A program made the translations under genes and the position numbers. A stretch of DNA of 64,000 bases from Actinomycetospora chibensis. GTDB lineage: Bacteria; Actinomycetota; Actinomycetes; Mycobacteriales; Pseudonocardiaceae. The notes beneath the pieces are model-generated. The model worked only from the letters and a program-made list of their open reading frames with translations. It did not search any database and had not been told where the DNA came from. Location: assembly GCF_028737215.1 (NCBI RefSeq), contig NZ_JAQZAM010000005.1, positions 287,534 to 351,533 on the forward strand. The letters run 5' to 3'. Below are positions 1-9,317 of this stretch, one piece after another. Positions within the stretch are counted from its first letter, which is position 1; each line of letters opens with the position of its first letter.

Positions 1-1
1 C

Positions 2-520
2 CTGTTCGCCAAGGCCGTGTCGACGATCCTCGGCGGGCAGATGCTGGCCGACGCGTCGGCGTTCGTGCAGGCCTTCGACACGCTCTTCGGCGGCTTCCAG
101 GAGCGCGCGAACGCGACCTACCAGCTGCTGCGGGCGCCGGGCACCTCGTTCGTCGTGGTCGCGGCCCCGGAGCCCGACGCCCTGCGGGAGGCGAGCTACT
201 TCGTCGAGCGCCTGTCGTCGGAGCGCATGCCGCTCGCCGGCCTCGTGCTCAACCGCACCCACCCGGTGCACTCGACGCTCTCCGGCGCGCGGGCCCGGGA
301 GGGCGCCGAGACCCTGGAGTCGGCGCGCGGCGACGAGCTGGCCGCGGCGGTGCTGCGCCTGCACGCCGACCGCGTCGAGACCGCCGAGCGGGAACGCCGC
401 GTCCTCGGGCGCTTCACCCGCGCGCACCCGGGGGTGCCGATCATCGACGTGCCCGCCATGAGCACCGACGTGCACGACCTCGACGGTCTGCGCGAGATCG
501 GCCGCCGCCTGGCGTCCTAA
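2..520 (+). CDS. ArsA-family ATPase, C-terminal part (5' end outside window)
   Basis: The frame is open from the window edge, so only the last ~172 residues are seen and the P-loop must lie upstream. The visible part resembles the C-terminal half of actinobacterial ArsA/GET3-like anion-transporting ATPases: a helical segment around AFDTLFGGFQERA, then a beta strand TSFVVVAAPEPDALREASYF and the AGLVLNRTHP strand typical of the second half of the fold. Its position beside whiB4 and ponA2 matches Rv3680 in M. tuberculosis (synteny recalled from memory). In that organism the ArsA-like pair is linked to glycerol and redox stress. The stop codon overlaps the convergent whiB4 stop by three bases. 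GTG at 17 is an internal codon, not the start. Confidence 0.8.
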   Translation: MFAKAVSTILGGQMLADASAFVQAFDTLFGGFQERANATYQLLRAPGTSFVVVAAPEPDALREASYFVERLSSERMPLAGLVLNRTHPVHSTLSGARAREGAETLESARGDELAAAVLRLHADRVETAERERRVLGRFTRAHPGVPIIDVPAMSTDVHDLDGLREIGRRLAS

Positions 521-939
521 CCGACGTGGCGCTGCGTCCCGCCCTCGGCCGGACGGGCCGGCGCCGCGGGACGGGCCGGCGCGCTGCGGCGCGTACGGCC
601 CGGCGCGTCGGGGTCGGCCGGCGGGCTCGCGAGCGCGGCCCGGCGGGCCGACTCGAGCAGGGCGGCCCACGAGATCACGTCGGGCCGGCGCTTGAGCAGG
701 GCCTTGCGCTCGCGCTCGGTCATCCCGCCCCACACGCCGAACCGGATGCGGTTGTCCAGCGCGTGCGCGAGGCACTCCGTGCGCACGGGGCAGGCCTTGC
801 ACACCTCGCGGGCGTCCCGCTGCTGGGCGCCCTGCACGAACAAGGTCTCCGGGTCGTCGTCGCGGCAGCGCGCGGAGTGCCGCCAGTCGAACGAGGTCGC
901 CGAGCTCGCCGTCACGAACGGCACCGACTCACCTGTCAC
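517..939 (-). CDS. whiB4: WhiB-family iron-sulfur regulator, WhiB4-like
   Basis: This is a 140-residue protein with the four WhiB cysteines: one in SARCRDDDPETLF, two in the CKACPVRTEC cluster (CxxCxxxxxC) and the G[V/I]WGG turn (FGVWGGMTERERKALL) followed by a basic helix. WhiB proteins bind a redox-sensitive [4Fe-4S] cluster and work with the sigma factor on promoters; the WhiB4 type responds to oxygen and oxidative stress. The GTG at 939 is chosen because it precedes the conserved core by ~20 residues, as in WhiB4. The C-terminal tail is Pro/Ala/Arg-rich and longer than usual. Neighbours (ArsA-like ATPase, ponA2) match the mycobacterial whiB4 locus. Confidence 0.9.
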   Translation of the reverse strand: MTGESVPFVTASSATSFDWRHSARCRDDDPETLFVQGAQQRDAREVCKACPVRTECLAHALDNRIRFGVWGGMTERERKALLKRRPDVISWAALLESARRAALASPPADPDAPGRTRRSAPARPAAPARPAEGGTQRHVG

Positions 940-1197
940 GTCGTGTCCCCACCCTCGTGTCCCCGTGCGGGCACCTCGTCCGCGGACACACCTCCCCGCA
1001 GGTGCGCCACACGTGCGCGCGCCGGATCCGTCCCCGGGCGCGCCCTGCCCGTCACTGGGGTCTGACGCACTGTATGGGCGCTCGGTTCCCGTCACAACGG
1101 GATCCACTCCGCATCGCCGCTCCGCACCGCCGCGCGGCACCCGACGCGCGGGCCGCGCCGACAGGTCGTTCACTCCCCACCGCGTACCCTCACCGTC

Positions 1198-3585
1198 GTG
1201 GCGAGGGGCGAACGGAACATCGGTGCGAAGGTGCGACCGATCACGAAGCTCCTGGCGATCTGCCTGGTGGCGGGCGTGATCGTCGCGGGCATGACCTTCC
1301 CGTTCGCCGGCGCGATGGGACTGATCTCCAACGACGCCAGCGACACGGTCAACGCCACGTCGTCGGACCTCGCGGCCGGCCAGCTGCCCGGGGTCTCGAC
1401 GGTCACCGACAACCAGGGCGCGCCGATCGCCTACCTCTACGAGCAGAACCGCACGCCGGTCTCGCTGCAGCAGATGTCGCCCGCCATGCGCGGCGCGATC
1501 GTCGCGATCGAGGACCGCCGGTTCTACGAGCACGACGGCGTCGACTGGACCGGCACGCTGCGCGCGCTGGTGACCAACCAGACCGCGGGCTCCACGCAGC
1601 AGGGCGCCTCGACGCTCACGCAGCAGTACATCAAGAACTACCAGCTCTACGTCACCGCGCAGACGGAGTCGGAGCGCCTCGAGGCCACCGAGCCGACCTA
1701 CGCCCGCAAGCTGCGCGAGGTCCGCGTCGCCCTGCAGCTCGAGCGCCAGCTCGCGTCCGGGCGCAGCAAGCGCGAGGCGAAGGACGAGGTCCTCGAGCGG
1801 TACCTCAACATCGTCTTCCTGGGCAACAACTCCTACGGCGTGGCCGCGGCCGCCCGGACCTACTTCAACACCACGCCCGAGCGCCTCACGGTGCCGCAGG
1901 CCGCGCTGCTCGCCGGCATGGTGCAGTCGACCACCCAGTTCGACCCGACCCGCCACCCGCAGGCCGCCACCGGCCGGCGCAACGAGGTCATCAACCAGAT
2001 GCTGGGCCAGGGCATGATCACCCAGCAGCAGGCGCAGGAGGCCGTCGCCTCCCCGCTCGGCATCGTCGAGCCGCTGGCCACGCCGCCCAACGGGTGCATC
2101 GGCGCGGGCAACGCCGCGTTCTTCTGCAAGTACGTCGTCGACTACCTCGGCGAGTCCGGCATCTCGTCCGAGCAGATCAACCGCGGCGGCTACACGATCC
2201 GCACCACGCTCGACCGCAACGCCATGAACGCCATGCAGCAGGCCCTGAACGACGAGGTGCCCGCGCAACAGCGGAACGTCGCCGACGTCATGTCCACGGT
2301 CCAGCCCGGACGCGACCGCCACCGCGTCGTGGCCATGGGCGCGAATCGCATCTTCGGCGTGGACGGCGACGCCCTGCAGACCAGTTACGGCCTCCCGTGG
2401 GAACCGGTGAACCTCGGCGCCGGCTCGACGTACAAGATCTTCACGGCGGCCGCCGCCCTTGAGAAGGGGCTGGGCATCAACTACCAGATGCCGATCCCAC
2501 CCGACGGTTACGCGTCGCCGATCTACCGCGACGGCGCCGGGAACCCGTTCCCGGTGCGCAACGCGGAGGAGGGTCTCGCACCGTTCCTGAGCATGACCGA
2601 TGCGCTGGCCCAGTCGCCGAACACGGGGTTCGTGAAGCTCATGGAGACCACCGGCGTCCCGCCGGTGGTGGACATGGCGGTCCGCCTCGGCCTGCGCTCA
2701 CTCGCGGAGCCCGGGCCGGACGGGTCGTCGATCGCCGACACCGCCCGCGAGCAGAACCAGGGCTCGTTCACCCTGGGTGTCACGCCGACCAGTCCCCTCG
2801 AGCTCGCCAATGTCGGGGCCACCCTCGCCTCGAGCGGGATGTGGTGCCCGCCCACGCCGATCGAGTCGATCACCGATTCGAGCGGGACCCCCGTCCCGGT
2901 CGTCGAGCAGCCCTGCGAGCAGGTCGTCGACCCGGCGCTGGCCGACACCCTGATGACGGGGCTGAGCAAGGACGACCAGCCCGGCGGCACCGCGGCCGCC
3001 GCGGCCGCCGCCAACGGCTGGAACCGACCCCTGTCCGGCAAGACCGGAACGACCCAGAACAACCGGTCGGCCGCCTTCCTCGGCTTCAACACGCAGTACG
3101 CCGGCTCGGTGATCACCTTCGACGACTCGTCGTCGCCCCGGACGCTCTGCGACGGCGGTGGCGACAACCCGCCGTTCCCGTGCGGTGACGGCAACCTCTT
3201 CGGCGGCACCACCCCGGCCCGCACCTGGTTCAAGGCCATGAACCCGTTGTTCGCCTCCCTGCCGGTCGCGCCCCTGCCCCCGACGAGCCCGCGCTACCTG
3301 CAGGGCGGGACGAACGAGCAGGTGCCCGAGGTCGTCGGCGACCAGGTCGACGAGGCCACCGAGGAGCTGCGCGACGCCGGCTTCCAGGTCACGCAGACGC
3401 AGGTGGGCAACCGCGCCCCGGCCGGCACGGTCGTCGGGCAGAACCCGCGCGGCTCGGTCCTCCCCGACCAGATCGTGACGCTGCAGGTCTCGAACGGGAC
3501 GGTGCCCTCGCCGCCGACGCCGCCGAGCGGCCCGCCACCCCTGGCGGGGGGAGCGAACACCGGAGCGACGGGAGGCGGCGGATGA
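1198..3585 (+). CDS. ponA2: Bifunctional class A penicillin-binding protein with C-terminal PASTA domain
   Basis: This 795-residue membrane protein polymerises and cross-links peptidoglycan in the periplasm. It has a short cytoplasmic N-terminus, a membrane helix at ~16-37, a GT51 glycosyltransferase domain with the catalytic Glu105 in AIEDRRFYEHDG, and a transpeptidase domain. The transpeptidase carries nucleophile Ser410 in STYK, the S473-P-N triad and K615-T-G. One PASTA domain follows (~704-765), starting EQVPEVVGDQVDEA, then a Pro/Gly tail. The length and the single PASTA domain fit PonA2 (PBP2). The GTG start follows a 258-base gap shared with divergent whiB4, so it has its own promoter. 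Its stop overlaps the next start in an ATGA, suggesting translational coupling. Confidence 0.95.
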   Translation: MARGERNIGAKVRPITKLLAICLVAGVIVAGMTFPFAGAMGLISNDASDTVNATSSDLAAGQLPGVSTVTDNQGAPIAYLYEQNRTPVSLQQMSPAMRGAIVAIEDRRFYEHDGVDWTGTLRALVTNQTAGSTQQGASTLTQQYIKNYQLYVTAQTESERLEATEPTYARKLREVRVALQLERQLASGRSKREAKDEVLERYLNIVFLGNNSYGVAAAARTYFNTTPERLTVPQAALLAGMVQSTTQFDPTRHPQAATGRRNEVINQMLGQGMITQQQAQEAVASPLGIVEPLATPPNGCIGAGNAAFFCKYVVDYLGESGISSEQINRGGYTIRTTLDRNAMNAMQQALNDEVPAQQRNVADVMSTVQPGRDRHRVVAMGANRIFGVDGDALQTSYGLPWEPVNLGAGSTYKIFTAAAALEKGLGINYQMPIPPDGYASPIYRDGAGNPFPVRNAEEGLAPFLSMTDALAQSPNTGFVKLMETTGVPPVVDMAVRLGLRSLAEPGPDGSSIADTAREQNQGSFTLGVTPTSPLELANVGATLASSGMWCPPTPIESITDSSGTPVPVVEQPCEQVVDPALADTLMTGLSKDDQPGGTAAAAAAANGWNRPLSGKTGTTQNNRSAAFLGFNTQYAGSVITFDDSSSPRTLCDGGGDNPPFPCGDGNLFGGTTPARTWFKAMNPLFASLPVAPLPPTSPRYLQGGTNEQVPEVVGDQVDEATEELRDAGFQVTQTQVGNRAPAGTVVGQNPRGSVLPDQIVTLQVSNGTVPSPPTPPSGPPPLAGGANTGATGGGG

Positions 3586-4574
3586 GCGGGACGACGATCA
3601 CGGGGAAGGCCCTGCGCGCCGCCGCGGGCGTGACCGCCGCCGGCGCCCTCGGACTGGGCTACGCGGTCGGGATCGAGCGGCACTGGTTCGCGCTGCGGAC
3701 CGCCCGCCTCGAGGTCCTCGACCCGGTCACCGCCGCCGGCCGGACGCTGCGCGTGCTGCACCTCAGTGACCTGCACCTGCGGCCCGGCCAGCGCCTGGAG
3801 CAGCGGTTCGTCGAGGGGCTCGCGGAACTCGCACCGGACCTCGTGGTGAACACCGGCGACAACCTCTCCCACCGGCGCGCCGTCCCCGAGGTGCTGCGCG
3901 CGCTGGGGGGTCTGCTCGACACGCCCGGCGTCGTGGTGTGGGGCAGCAACGACTACCACGGGCCGAAGCCGAAGAACCCCACGCACTATCTCTTCAACCC
4001 CCAGCACCGGGTCCTCGGCCCCGAGCTGCCGTGGCGCGACCTGCGCGCCGCGTTCCTCGAGCACGGCTGGCTCGACGCCACCCATGCCCGGCACACGCTC
4101 ACCGTGAACGGACTCCGCCTCGCGATCGGCGGCGTCGACGACCCGCACATCGGCCGCGACGACTACGACCGCATCGCCGGCTCCGCCGACGAGCCGTACG
4201 ACCTGCGCCTGGGGCTCACCCACTCCCCCGAGCCCCGGGTGCTCGACGCGTTCGCCGCCGACGGCTACGACCTCGTGCTCGCGGGCCACACCCACGGCGG
4301 CCAGCTGCGGCTGCCCGGGTACGGCGCGATCGTCACCAACTGCGGCGTCGACCGCTCCCGCGCCCGCGGCGCGTCGCGCTGGGGCTCCCACATGCGCCTG
4401 CACGTCTCGGCGGGTCTCGGCACCTCGCCGTACGCGCCCGCGCGGTTCTCCTGCCGTCCCGAGGCCACCCTCCTCGAGCTCGTGCCCCGTCCCGGCCCGA
4501 CCTCGTCGACGCCTGCGACCGCCGGCGAGCGCGGGGGACGGCCCCCGTCCGCCCGGTCGGGGGCGAACGGGTAG
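3582..4574 (+). CDS. Calcineurin-like metallophosphoesterase (Rv3683-like)
   Basis: This 330-residue protein carries the metallophosphoesterase signature: D63-L-H65 (SDLHLRPG), GD93N, a GSNDY element in place of the usual GNHD, and the C-terminal GHTHGGQ with His236 and His238. These residues bind a dinuclear metal centre that hydrolyses phosphoesters. A hydrophobic N-terminal stretch (ALRAAAGVTAAGALGLGYAVG) suggests membrane anchoring. It starts with an ATGA overlap on ponA2, so the two are translationally coupled, and the same pair exists in mycobacteria. The natural substrate is unknown; a cell-envelope substrate is plausible from the context. Confidence 0.9.
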   Translation: MSGTTITGKALRAAAGVTAAGALGLGYAVGIERHWFALRTARLEVLDPVTAAGRTLRVLHLSDLHLRPGQRLEQRFVEGLAELAPDLVVNTGDNLSHRRAVPEVLRALGGLLDTPGVVVWGSNDYHGPKPKNPTHYLFNPQHRVLGPELPWRDLRAAFLEHGWLDATHARHTLTVNGLRLAIGGVDDPHIGRDDYDRIAGSADEPYDLRLGLTHSPEPRVLDAFAADGYDLVLAGHTHGGQLRLPGYGAIVTNCGVDRSRARGASRWGSHMRLHVSAGLGTSPYAPARFSCRPEATLLELVPRPGPTSSTPATAGERGGRPPSARSGANG

Positions 4575-4597
4575 AGTTCCGTCTGCGCGATCGCCTC

Positions 4598-4671
4598 CGG
4601 GGTGTGGCGCAGCTTGGTAGCGCGCCTCGTTCGGGACGAGGAGGCCGTGGGTTCGAATCCCGCCACCCCGA
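4598..4671 (+). tRNA. tRNA-Pro, anticodon CGG
   Basis: A complete cloverleaf is visible. The acceptor arm is CGGGGTG paired with CACCCCG and the D loop has AGCTTGGTA. The anticodon stem CCTCG/CGAGG holds the loop TTCGGGA (anticodon CGG, reading CCG), and the T arm carries GGTTCGAATCC. The CCA end is not encoded. It lies just after the metallophosphoesterase gene. Confidence 0.97.
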
Positions 4672-4695
4672 CGTCGTGATGTCGCAGGACATCGG

Positions 4696-4729
4696 CACAG
4701 CCCCGAACCCTCACGGGTTCGGGGCTGTG
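4696..4729 (+). terminator. Strong hairpin after tRNA-Pro
   Basis: A perfect 15-bp stem (CACAGCCCCGAACCC with its complement) closes a four-base TCAC loop 25 bases after the tRNA. It has no T-run, as is common for actinobacterial terminators. It also faces the end of the convergent glycosyltransferase gene and may serve both. Confidence 0.85.
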
Positions 4730-4756
4730 TGCGTTCCGGGGCCGGTCGGTCGGGGG

Positions 4757-6628
4757 TCATCGTCGAGGTGGCACCCGCATCGGGTCGGATCCCTCGGGTG
4801 AGGGACGCATCGTCGGCCCGCACCACCACCGCTGCACCGGGTCGGCATAGAGCCGCTCGATGCCCGCGGCGATGCGGGGGCCACGGCGGGCGGCCTCGAT
4901 CAGCCCCGAGCGGCCCGCGGGTGTCGACACGACGTCCCGTCGGACCCACGTCCCGCCGCCGGAGCTCGGTCCCCAGATGAGGACGTAGTCGCGGGCGAGA
5001 CGCGGATCGGCCAGGAGCCCGGAGCGTCGGAGCTCGGCCCAGCCGGTCCAGAGGCGGACGAAGGTCGGTCGGACCCGCTCGAAGACGTGGTCCCGCAGGC
5101 CGGGCATGTCGTCGTCCTGCCAGTGTCGGGCGATCCTGCGGTCCGCGAGGCCGGCGAGGTCGACGAAGCGCAGCCGGCTGGTGAGGGCGGTGCCACCGGC
5201 GTCGACGGCGAGCAACGAGCCGTCGCGCACCCCGAGCAGGTCGGCGTAGGTGTTGGTCGTCAGGCCAGTGTTCAGGGCGATGGCGCACACCGTGACCGTG
5301 GGCGCCGCCCGGAACGACGCGGCCCGGACCGACCAGCCGACCATCGAGAGCAGCAGGACCGGGACGGCAGCCGCGGCCAGCAACCGCCGGTGGCGCCGTG
5401 TCGCCCCGCCCCACAGGGCCACGCCGGAGATGGAGGTCACCAGCGCACCGAGGGGCCAGAGGGGTGTCGCGAAGCGGGCCTGCTCCATCCAGTCCGGCGC
5501 GAGGACCGCGAAGCTGAGGAGGGCGAGCCCGAGGGGGACCGTCAGCGCGACGAGGGCCGGACCGACCTGCGGGCGGCGGGCCCACGCGGCGGCGACCAGC
5601 GCCACGGCGAGCAGGCAGGCCGACCAGCCCAGATAGGTCACCAGCACCACGGGGTGAGCGAGGCCGTCGAGCGTCGGCAGGCCTTGCTCCTTGGCCCGGG
5701 CAGGGTTGGGCACGACGTCGCCGAACGCCAGCACCCGCCACACGAGGTGGGCAGCGACCGGGAGAGCCGCCGCCGCCAGCGAGGTCCCGATCGCGCGGAC
5801 GGGGAGCCGCGCCCCCGCGGGACGCAGCAGCAGCACGACGGCGGGGTACGCGGCGGCGTACACGATCCCCTCCGGCCGCGTCAGCGCCGCGAGCGCGGCC
5901 AGGGCCCCGCAGGTCGCCGCGACCGACGGCACGTGGACCCGTCCGGCGGCGACCGCACGGACCATCGTGGTGCCGATACCCACCACGGCGAGGGCCAGCA
6001 GGCCGTTCTCCAGGCCGCTGGTGGTCCAGATGGCGAACGACGGGATCACGGCGGTGACGACGCCCGCGACGGTCGCGACGAGCACCGGACGGCCGCAGAC
6101 GGCCCGGGCTGCCGCCAGGAAGCAGAGGAACACCCCGACCCCGCACAGCCAGCCGAGGACCTTGGGGAGCGCCACGAGGTCGGGCACGCCGAACCAGGCG
6201 CCGTGGTCGAACAGCCCCACCCGGTGTGCGGCCACGAGCAGGGCCAGCCAGGCCGGGTCGGAGTAGCCCTCCACCGCCGGGGCACCGGGTTGGAGCACCG
6301 GACCCGCCCCGGTCGCGAGCGATCGGGCGTACGCGAACGTGATCCCCGCGTCGTCGACGATCCACTGCCCGTAGGACGCCGAGTGCAGGCCGAGCACCAT
6401 CGAGGGGACACCGACGGCCACGGCCCCGCCCCACCGCGTCCTGGCTGCTGACGTGGCTCCGGCGTCGTCGACGTCGCCCTGCGCATCGACGTCGGTCGGG
6501 TCGCCGCTCCCGGCGGGTGTCGCGGCCGCGGCTCGGACCTCGCTCACCGCACGGGCCCGTGCTCGCCGGATGGTCCGTCGGTCCGGAACGGCGACGATGG
6601 CTGTGTCTTCACGGAGCCCCCCGAGCAC
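4757..6628 (-). CDS. GT-C type integral membrane glycosyltransferase
   Basis: The protein has 623 residues. It has a basic N-terminus (~60 residues), then about ten hydrophobic helices, then a soluble C-terminal domain of ~150 residues. Just after the first helix comes IVDDAGITFAYARSLA (D92-D93), followed by a GYSDPAWL motif. This arrangement is typical of GT-C enzymes such as AftB-like arabinofuranosyltransferases, which use polyprenyl-phosphate sugars and the acidic pair in the first extracellular loop. A role in arabinogalactan or another envelope glycan is therefore likely, but the sugar is not determined. The exact start is uncertain, since the first ~60 residues are Ala/Arg/Asp-rich and several GTG or ATG codons are possible. 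Confidence 0.75.
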   Translation of the reverse strand: MLGGLREDTAIVAVPDRRTIRRARARAVSEVRAAAATPAGSGDPTDVDAQGDVDDAGATSAARTRWGGAVAVGVPSMVLGLHSASYGQWIVDDAGITFAYARSLATGAGPVLQPGAPAVEGYSDPAWLALLVAAHRVGLFDHGAWFGVPDLVALPKVLGWLCGVGVFLCFLAAARAVCGRPVLVATVAGVVTAVIPSFAIWTTSGLENGLLALAVVGIGTTMVRAVAAGRVHVPSVAATCGALAALAALTRPEGIVYAAAYPAVVLLLRPAGARLPVRAIGTSLAAAALPVAAHLVWRVLAFGDVVPNPARAKEQGLPTLDGLAHPVVLVTYLGWSACLLAVALVAAAWARRPQVGPALVALTVPLGLALLSFAVLAPDWMEQARFATPLWPLGALVTSISGVALWGGATRRHRRLLAAAAVPVLLLSMVGWSVRAASFRAAPTVTVCAIALNTGLTTNTYADLLGVRDGSLLAVDAGGTALTSRLRFVDLAGLADRRIARHWQDDDMPGLRDHVFERVRPTFVRLWTGWAELRRSGLLADPRLARDYVLIWGPSSGGGTWVRRDVVSTPAGRSGLIEAARRGPRIAAGIERLYADPVQRWWCGPTMRPSPEGSDPMRVPPRR

Positions 6629-6992
6629 ACCGAGCGATGCCCGCGCGTCGGGTCACCGCACCACCGGGTCCGGGGTGGGCGCACCCCCGCGATCCGCCGG
6701 AACGACAGCGATCACGCCCTGGGTGCCTGCGTGGACGGTATGCCCCGCACGCGGCGATCGTCAGCACCGCGCCCCGGATACCGCCCGCTTGCCGCGGTCG
6801 GGCTCGGTGACCCGAGATCGCCCCGAGCATGCGTCGTACGTCCGTCAGCCGTGCTCTCCACGGCCGAGTGCCGATCGTTCCCTCGTCGGAACCAGCACTT
6901 GTCGGTCTCCGTCCGGTAACGACACGATGTCGACCGACGATGGTCCCCTCGGATCACCCTGTCGGGGGGCTCTCACACGGATCGGGGACACG
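6629..6992. other. Intergenic region between divergent genes
   Basis: These 364 bases separate the minus-strand glycosyltransferase from the plus-strand Pro/Ala-rich membrane protein gene, so promoters for both should lie here. Short open frames exist on both strands but none has a convincing ribosome binding site or family resemblance. I see no strong hairpin or repeat. The segment 6880-6935 is less GC-rich than its surroundings and is the most likely promoter area for the downstream gene (inference). Confidence 0.5.
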
Positions 6993-8093
6993 ATGCGACA
7001 CGGAGGGGCACCGCAGCCGCCCACCGGGCGGCACGCCGCGCCTGCGCGGTCTGCCACCGCCACGCCCGTGACGGGCGGACGGCACTCGGCCGGACCGGAC
7101 GGGTCCGGGGCCTCGGAGCGCCACGCGCGCCCGGCGCCCGACCCCGTCGACGGCCTCGTGCGCCCCGCCCCGCGCCGCGAGGCCGAGCCCCGGCACACGA
7201 CGCGTGTCGCCGACCTGGTCGCGGAGCCGGCTCCCGCGACCCGGCACGCCGCCGTGGTGCCCACGCCGCGGCCCGCTCCCGAACCCCACACTCCGTCGAC
7301 GCGCGCCGTCGACCGCTCCCGGCACGCGGAGGCGCCGGGACGCGCCGTCCCGCTGCAGGGCCCGGTCCCCCGCCCGCTCCCGCCCACCGGCGCGACGCAG
7401 GCCACCGCGGTCACGCCGCCCGGCGCCGACACCAGCGCCACCCCCGGCCCCGCACCCGTGCGCGTCAAGCGCCCCGCCGCCCGTCGCTCCGACCCGGAGG
7501 AGATCGCGGCGCGGGCGACGACCACGCTGATCAGCGCCTCGCCCGACCCGGGTCGCGCGGCCCGCCGGGCCGCGGCCGCCGCTCCCTCCGCGCCGGCCAC
7601 TCCCGCGCCCGTCGCCGGCGCTGCGCCCGTGTTCGCCGACCGCACCGGGCGTCGGGCCCGTCGCTGGCGCACCGCCGCGATCGCGGCGACCGCCGTCTGC
7701 GCGTCCTACGTCGGCGTCGTGGCCGTCGGCGCGGTGGCCGGACCGGTCGGGCCGACCTCCGCGCCGACGCTGCTGCCGGCGCCGACGACGGCTCCGCCGG
7801 CGCCGACCGCCACCCCGGGGCCCGCCGCGCAGAACGTCGCCGAGGTGGAGCCGACGGCGACGTCCACCACCACCCGTTCCGCGCGCGCCACCACGCGCAG
7901 CACGCCCCGCTCGACCACTCCGAAGGCGCGGGTCACACCGCGCCCGGTCGTCGTCGCGCCGGTGCCCGTCGTGCCGCAGGCCCCCGCTCGCGCGAACCCG
8001 GCGCCGGTCGCCGACACCCAGAACGTCCCGAACGCCCCGAACGCCCAGGACGACGCCGCCGACGCCGCGGACGACGCCGGCGCGGACACCTGA
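6993..8093 (+). CDS. Pro/Ala-rich single-pass membrane protein
   Basis: This 366-residue protein has low-complexity sequence rich in Pro, Ala, Arg and Thr. It has a cytoplasmic arginine/proline-rich half, one membrane helix at ~226-248 (TAAIAATAVCASYVGVVAVG), and an extracellular Pro/Thr/Ala-rich tail ending in a run of Asp/Ala. No catalytic domain is visible. ATG at 6993 is preferred because CGGGGA lies ~7 bases upstream; an in-frame ATG at 6927 lacks such a site. The gene overlaps the next one in CTGA, suggesting the two are made together. It may anchor or organise a wall-associated partner (inference). Confidence 0.6.
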   Translation: MRHGGAPQPPTGRHAAPARSATATPVTGGRHSAGPDGSGASERHARPAPDPVDGLVRPAPRREAEPRHTTRVADLVAEPAPATRHAAVVPTPRPAPEPHTPSTRAVDRSRHAEAPGRAVPLQGPVPRPLPPTGATQATAVTPPGADTSATPGPAPVRVKRPAARRSDPEEIAARATTTLISASPDPGRAARRAAAAAPSAPATPAPVAGAAPVFADRTGRRARRWRTAAIAATAVCASYVGVVAVGAVAGPVGPTSAPTLLPAPTTAPPAPTATPGPAAQNVAEVEPTATSTTTRSARATTRSTPRSTTPKARVTPRPVVVAPVPVVPQAPARANPAPVADTQNVPNAPNAQDDAADAADDAGADT

Positions 8094-9190
8094 GCCGGCC
8101 CCGCCGCAGCGCGACCCGGCCGTCGCTGCGCGCCTCCCTGCTCGCCACCCTCGTGGCGGTCCTGGTCACCGCACCGATGGTCACCGGTGAGACGCCGACG
8201 CCCGAGCCGGCGCTGGCGGACGTCGTGGAGGCCGGGGGCGCGGCGGCGGACGCCCCGCGACGTGCCGGCGTGGCGGCCCCCGAGGGCCCGCTGCCGACGG
8301 TCGGGATGGCGCCGTACGTCGACCTCACCACGCCGCCGCTGCCGGCGATCACCGACATGGCGGACGCGACCGGCCACGCCGACGTCGTGCTCGCCTTCGT
8401 CCTGGCCGGGGCCGACGGCTCGTGCGGCCCGACCTGGGGCGGGACGACCTCGCTCGCCGACCCTGCCGTGATGGCGCGGGTGGCCGGCCTGAAGTCCCGC
8501 GGCGGCACGGTGACGGTGTCGTCGGGCGGCGCGCTCGGTGACTACCTCGAGAAGGCCTGTCCGGACGCGCCGTCGCTCGCGCGGGCCTACGGCGCCGCGC
8601 TCGACGCGGTCGGCACCGACCACCTCGACGTCGACGTCGAGACCGACAGCGGCCGCGAGGTCTCGCCCCGCCGCATCGCCGAGGCCCTCGCCCTGCTCCA
8701 GCGCGAGCGCGGCACGCGGGTGACGCTGACCGTGCAGATCGACGGCGTCAGCGAGGGCATGAGCGCCGACGCCGTCGACCTCGTCCGCGAGACCACGACC
8801 GCCGGCGTCGCCGCGCGCGTGAACCTCATGGTCATGAACTTCTCGTACGAGGGCGCCTGGGCCGACGCCATGACCGGCGCCGCGCGCACCGCCGTCGGCC
8901 AGCTCGAGGCCCTCTGGCCCGGCAGCGATCCCGTCGACGTGCGGCGTCGGACCGGCGTGACGTTCATGCTCGGACGCAACGACATGGACATGACGACGAC
9001 GCCCGAGGACGCGCGGGCCGTCGTCGAGGACGCCCGGGGCAACGGCTACGGCGGCGTCGGCTTCTGGGCCCTCGCCCGGGACAACGGCTCATGCCCCGGC
9101 ACGGAGGACGAGACGGACGACTGCAGCGGCATCGAGCAGGAGCCCTGGGCGTTCACGCGGATCGCGCAGGGCTTCACCGCGGCGCCGTAG
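8090..9190 (+). CDS. Secreted GH18-like glycoside hydrolase (chitinase-like)
   Basis: The mature part resembles family 18 hydrolases. A beta-strand motif DHLDVDVE fits the DxxDxDxE catalytic signature, with the final Glu as acid/base, inside a TIM-barrel-like sequence (MAPYVDL, DVVLAFVLAG, VTVSSGGALG, LMVMNFSYEG, GVGFWALARD). Substrate may be chitin, another N-acetylglucosamine polymer or peptidoglycan. Start choice: the first ATG/GTG/TTG in frame is GTG at 8153, but this cuts through a good signal peptide (RPRRSATRPSLRASLLATL then VAVLVTAP). No standard start occurs in frame between 7682 and 8153. I therefore propose CTG at 8090, overlapping the previous stop as CTGA; this start is inferred. 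Confidence 0.75.
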   Translation: MSRPRRSATRPSLRASLLATLVAVLVTAPMVTGETPTPEPALADVVEAGGAAADAPRRAGVAAPEGPLPTVGMAPYVDLTTPPLPAITDMADATGHADVVLAFVLAGADGSCGPTWGGTTSLADPAVMARVAGLKSRGGTVTVSSGGALGDYLEKACPDAPSLARAYGAALDAVGTDHLDVDVETDSGREVSPRRIAEALALLQRERGTRVTLTVQIDGVSEGMSADAVDLVRETTTAGVAARVNLMVMNFSYEGAWADAMTGAARTAVGQLEALWPGSDPVDVRRRTGVTFMLGRNDMDMTTTPEDARAVVEDARGNGYGGVGFWALARDNGSCPGTEDETDDCSGIEQEPWAFTRIAQGFTAAP

Positions 9191-9317
9191 GTCACCAGCG
9201 GGCCCGGGGGACGGCCTTCACGGCCGGTCGTCGGGCGATCCCACCCGGTAGGGTCCGACGGAGGCACGACGGTGACGCCGGGACACGCGGTGTCGCGAGA
9301 CGCGGGAGGTGCGAGAC

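Noticed and set aside
517..2322. A 601-codon minus-strand frame starting inside ponA2
   Set aside because: Only its last 140 codons are real (whiB4). The rest is the shadow of ponA2.
6712..6957. Small frames in the 6629-6992 gap
   Set aside because: No ribosome sites, family resemblance or coding-like codon use.
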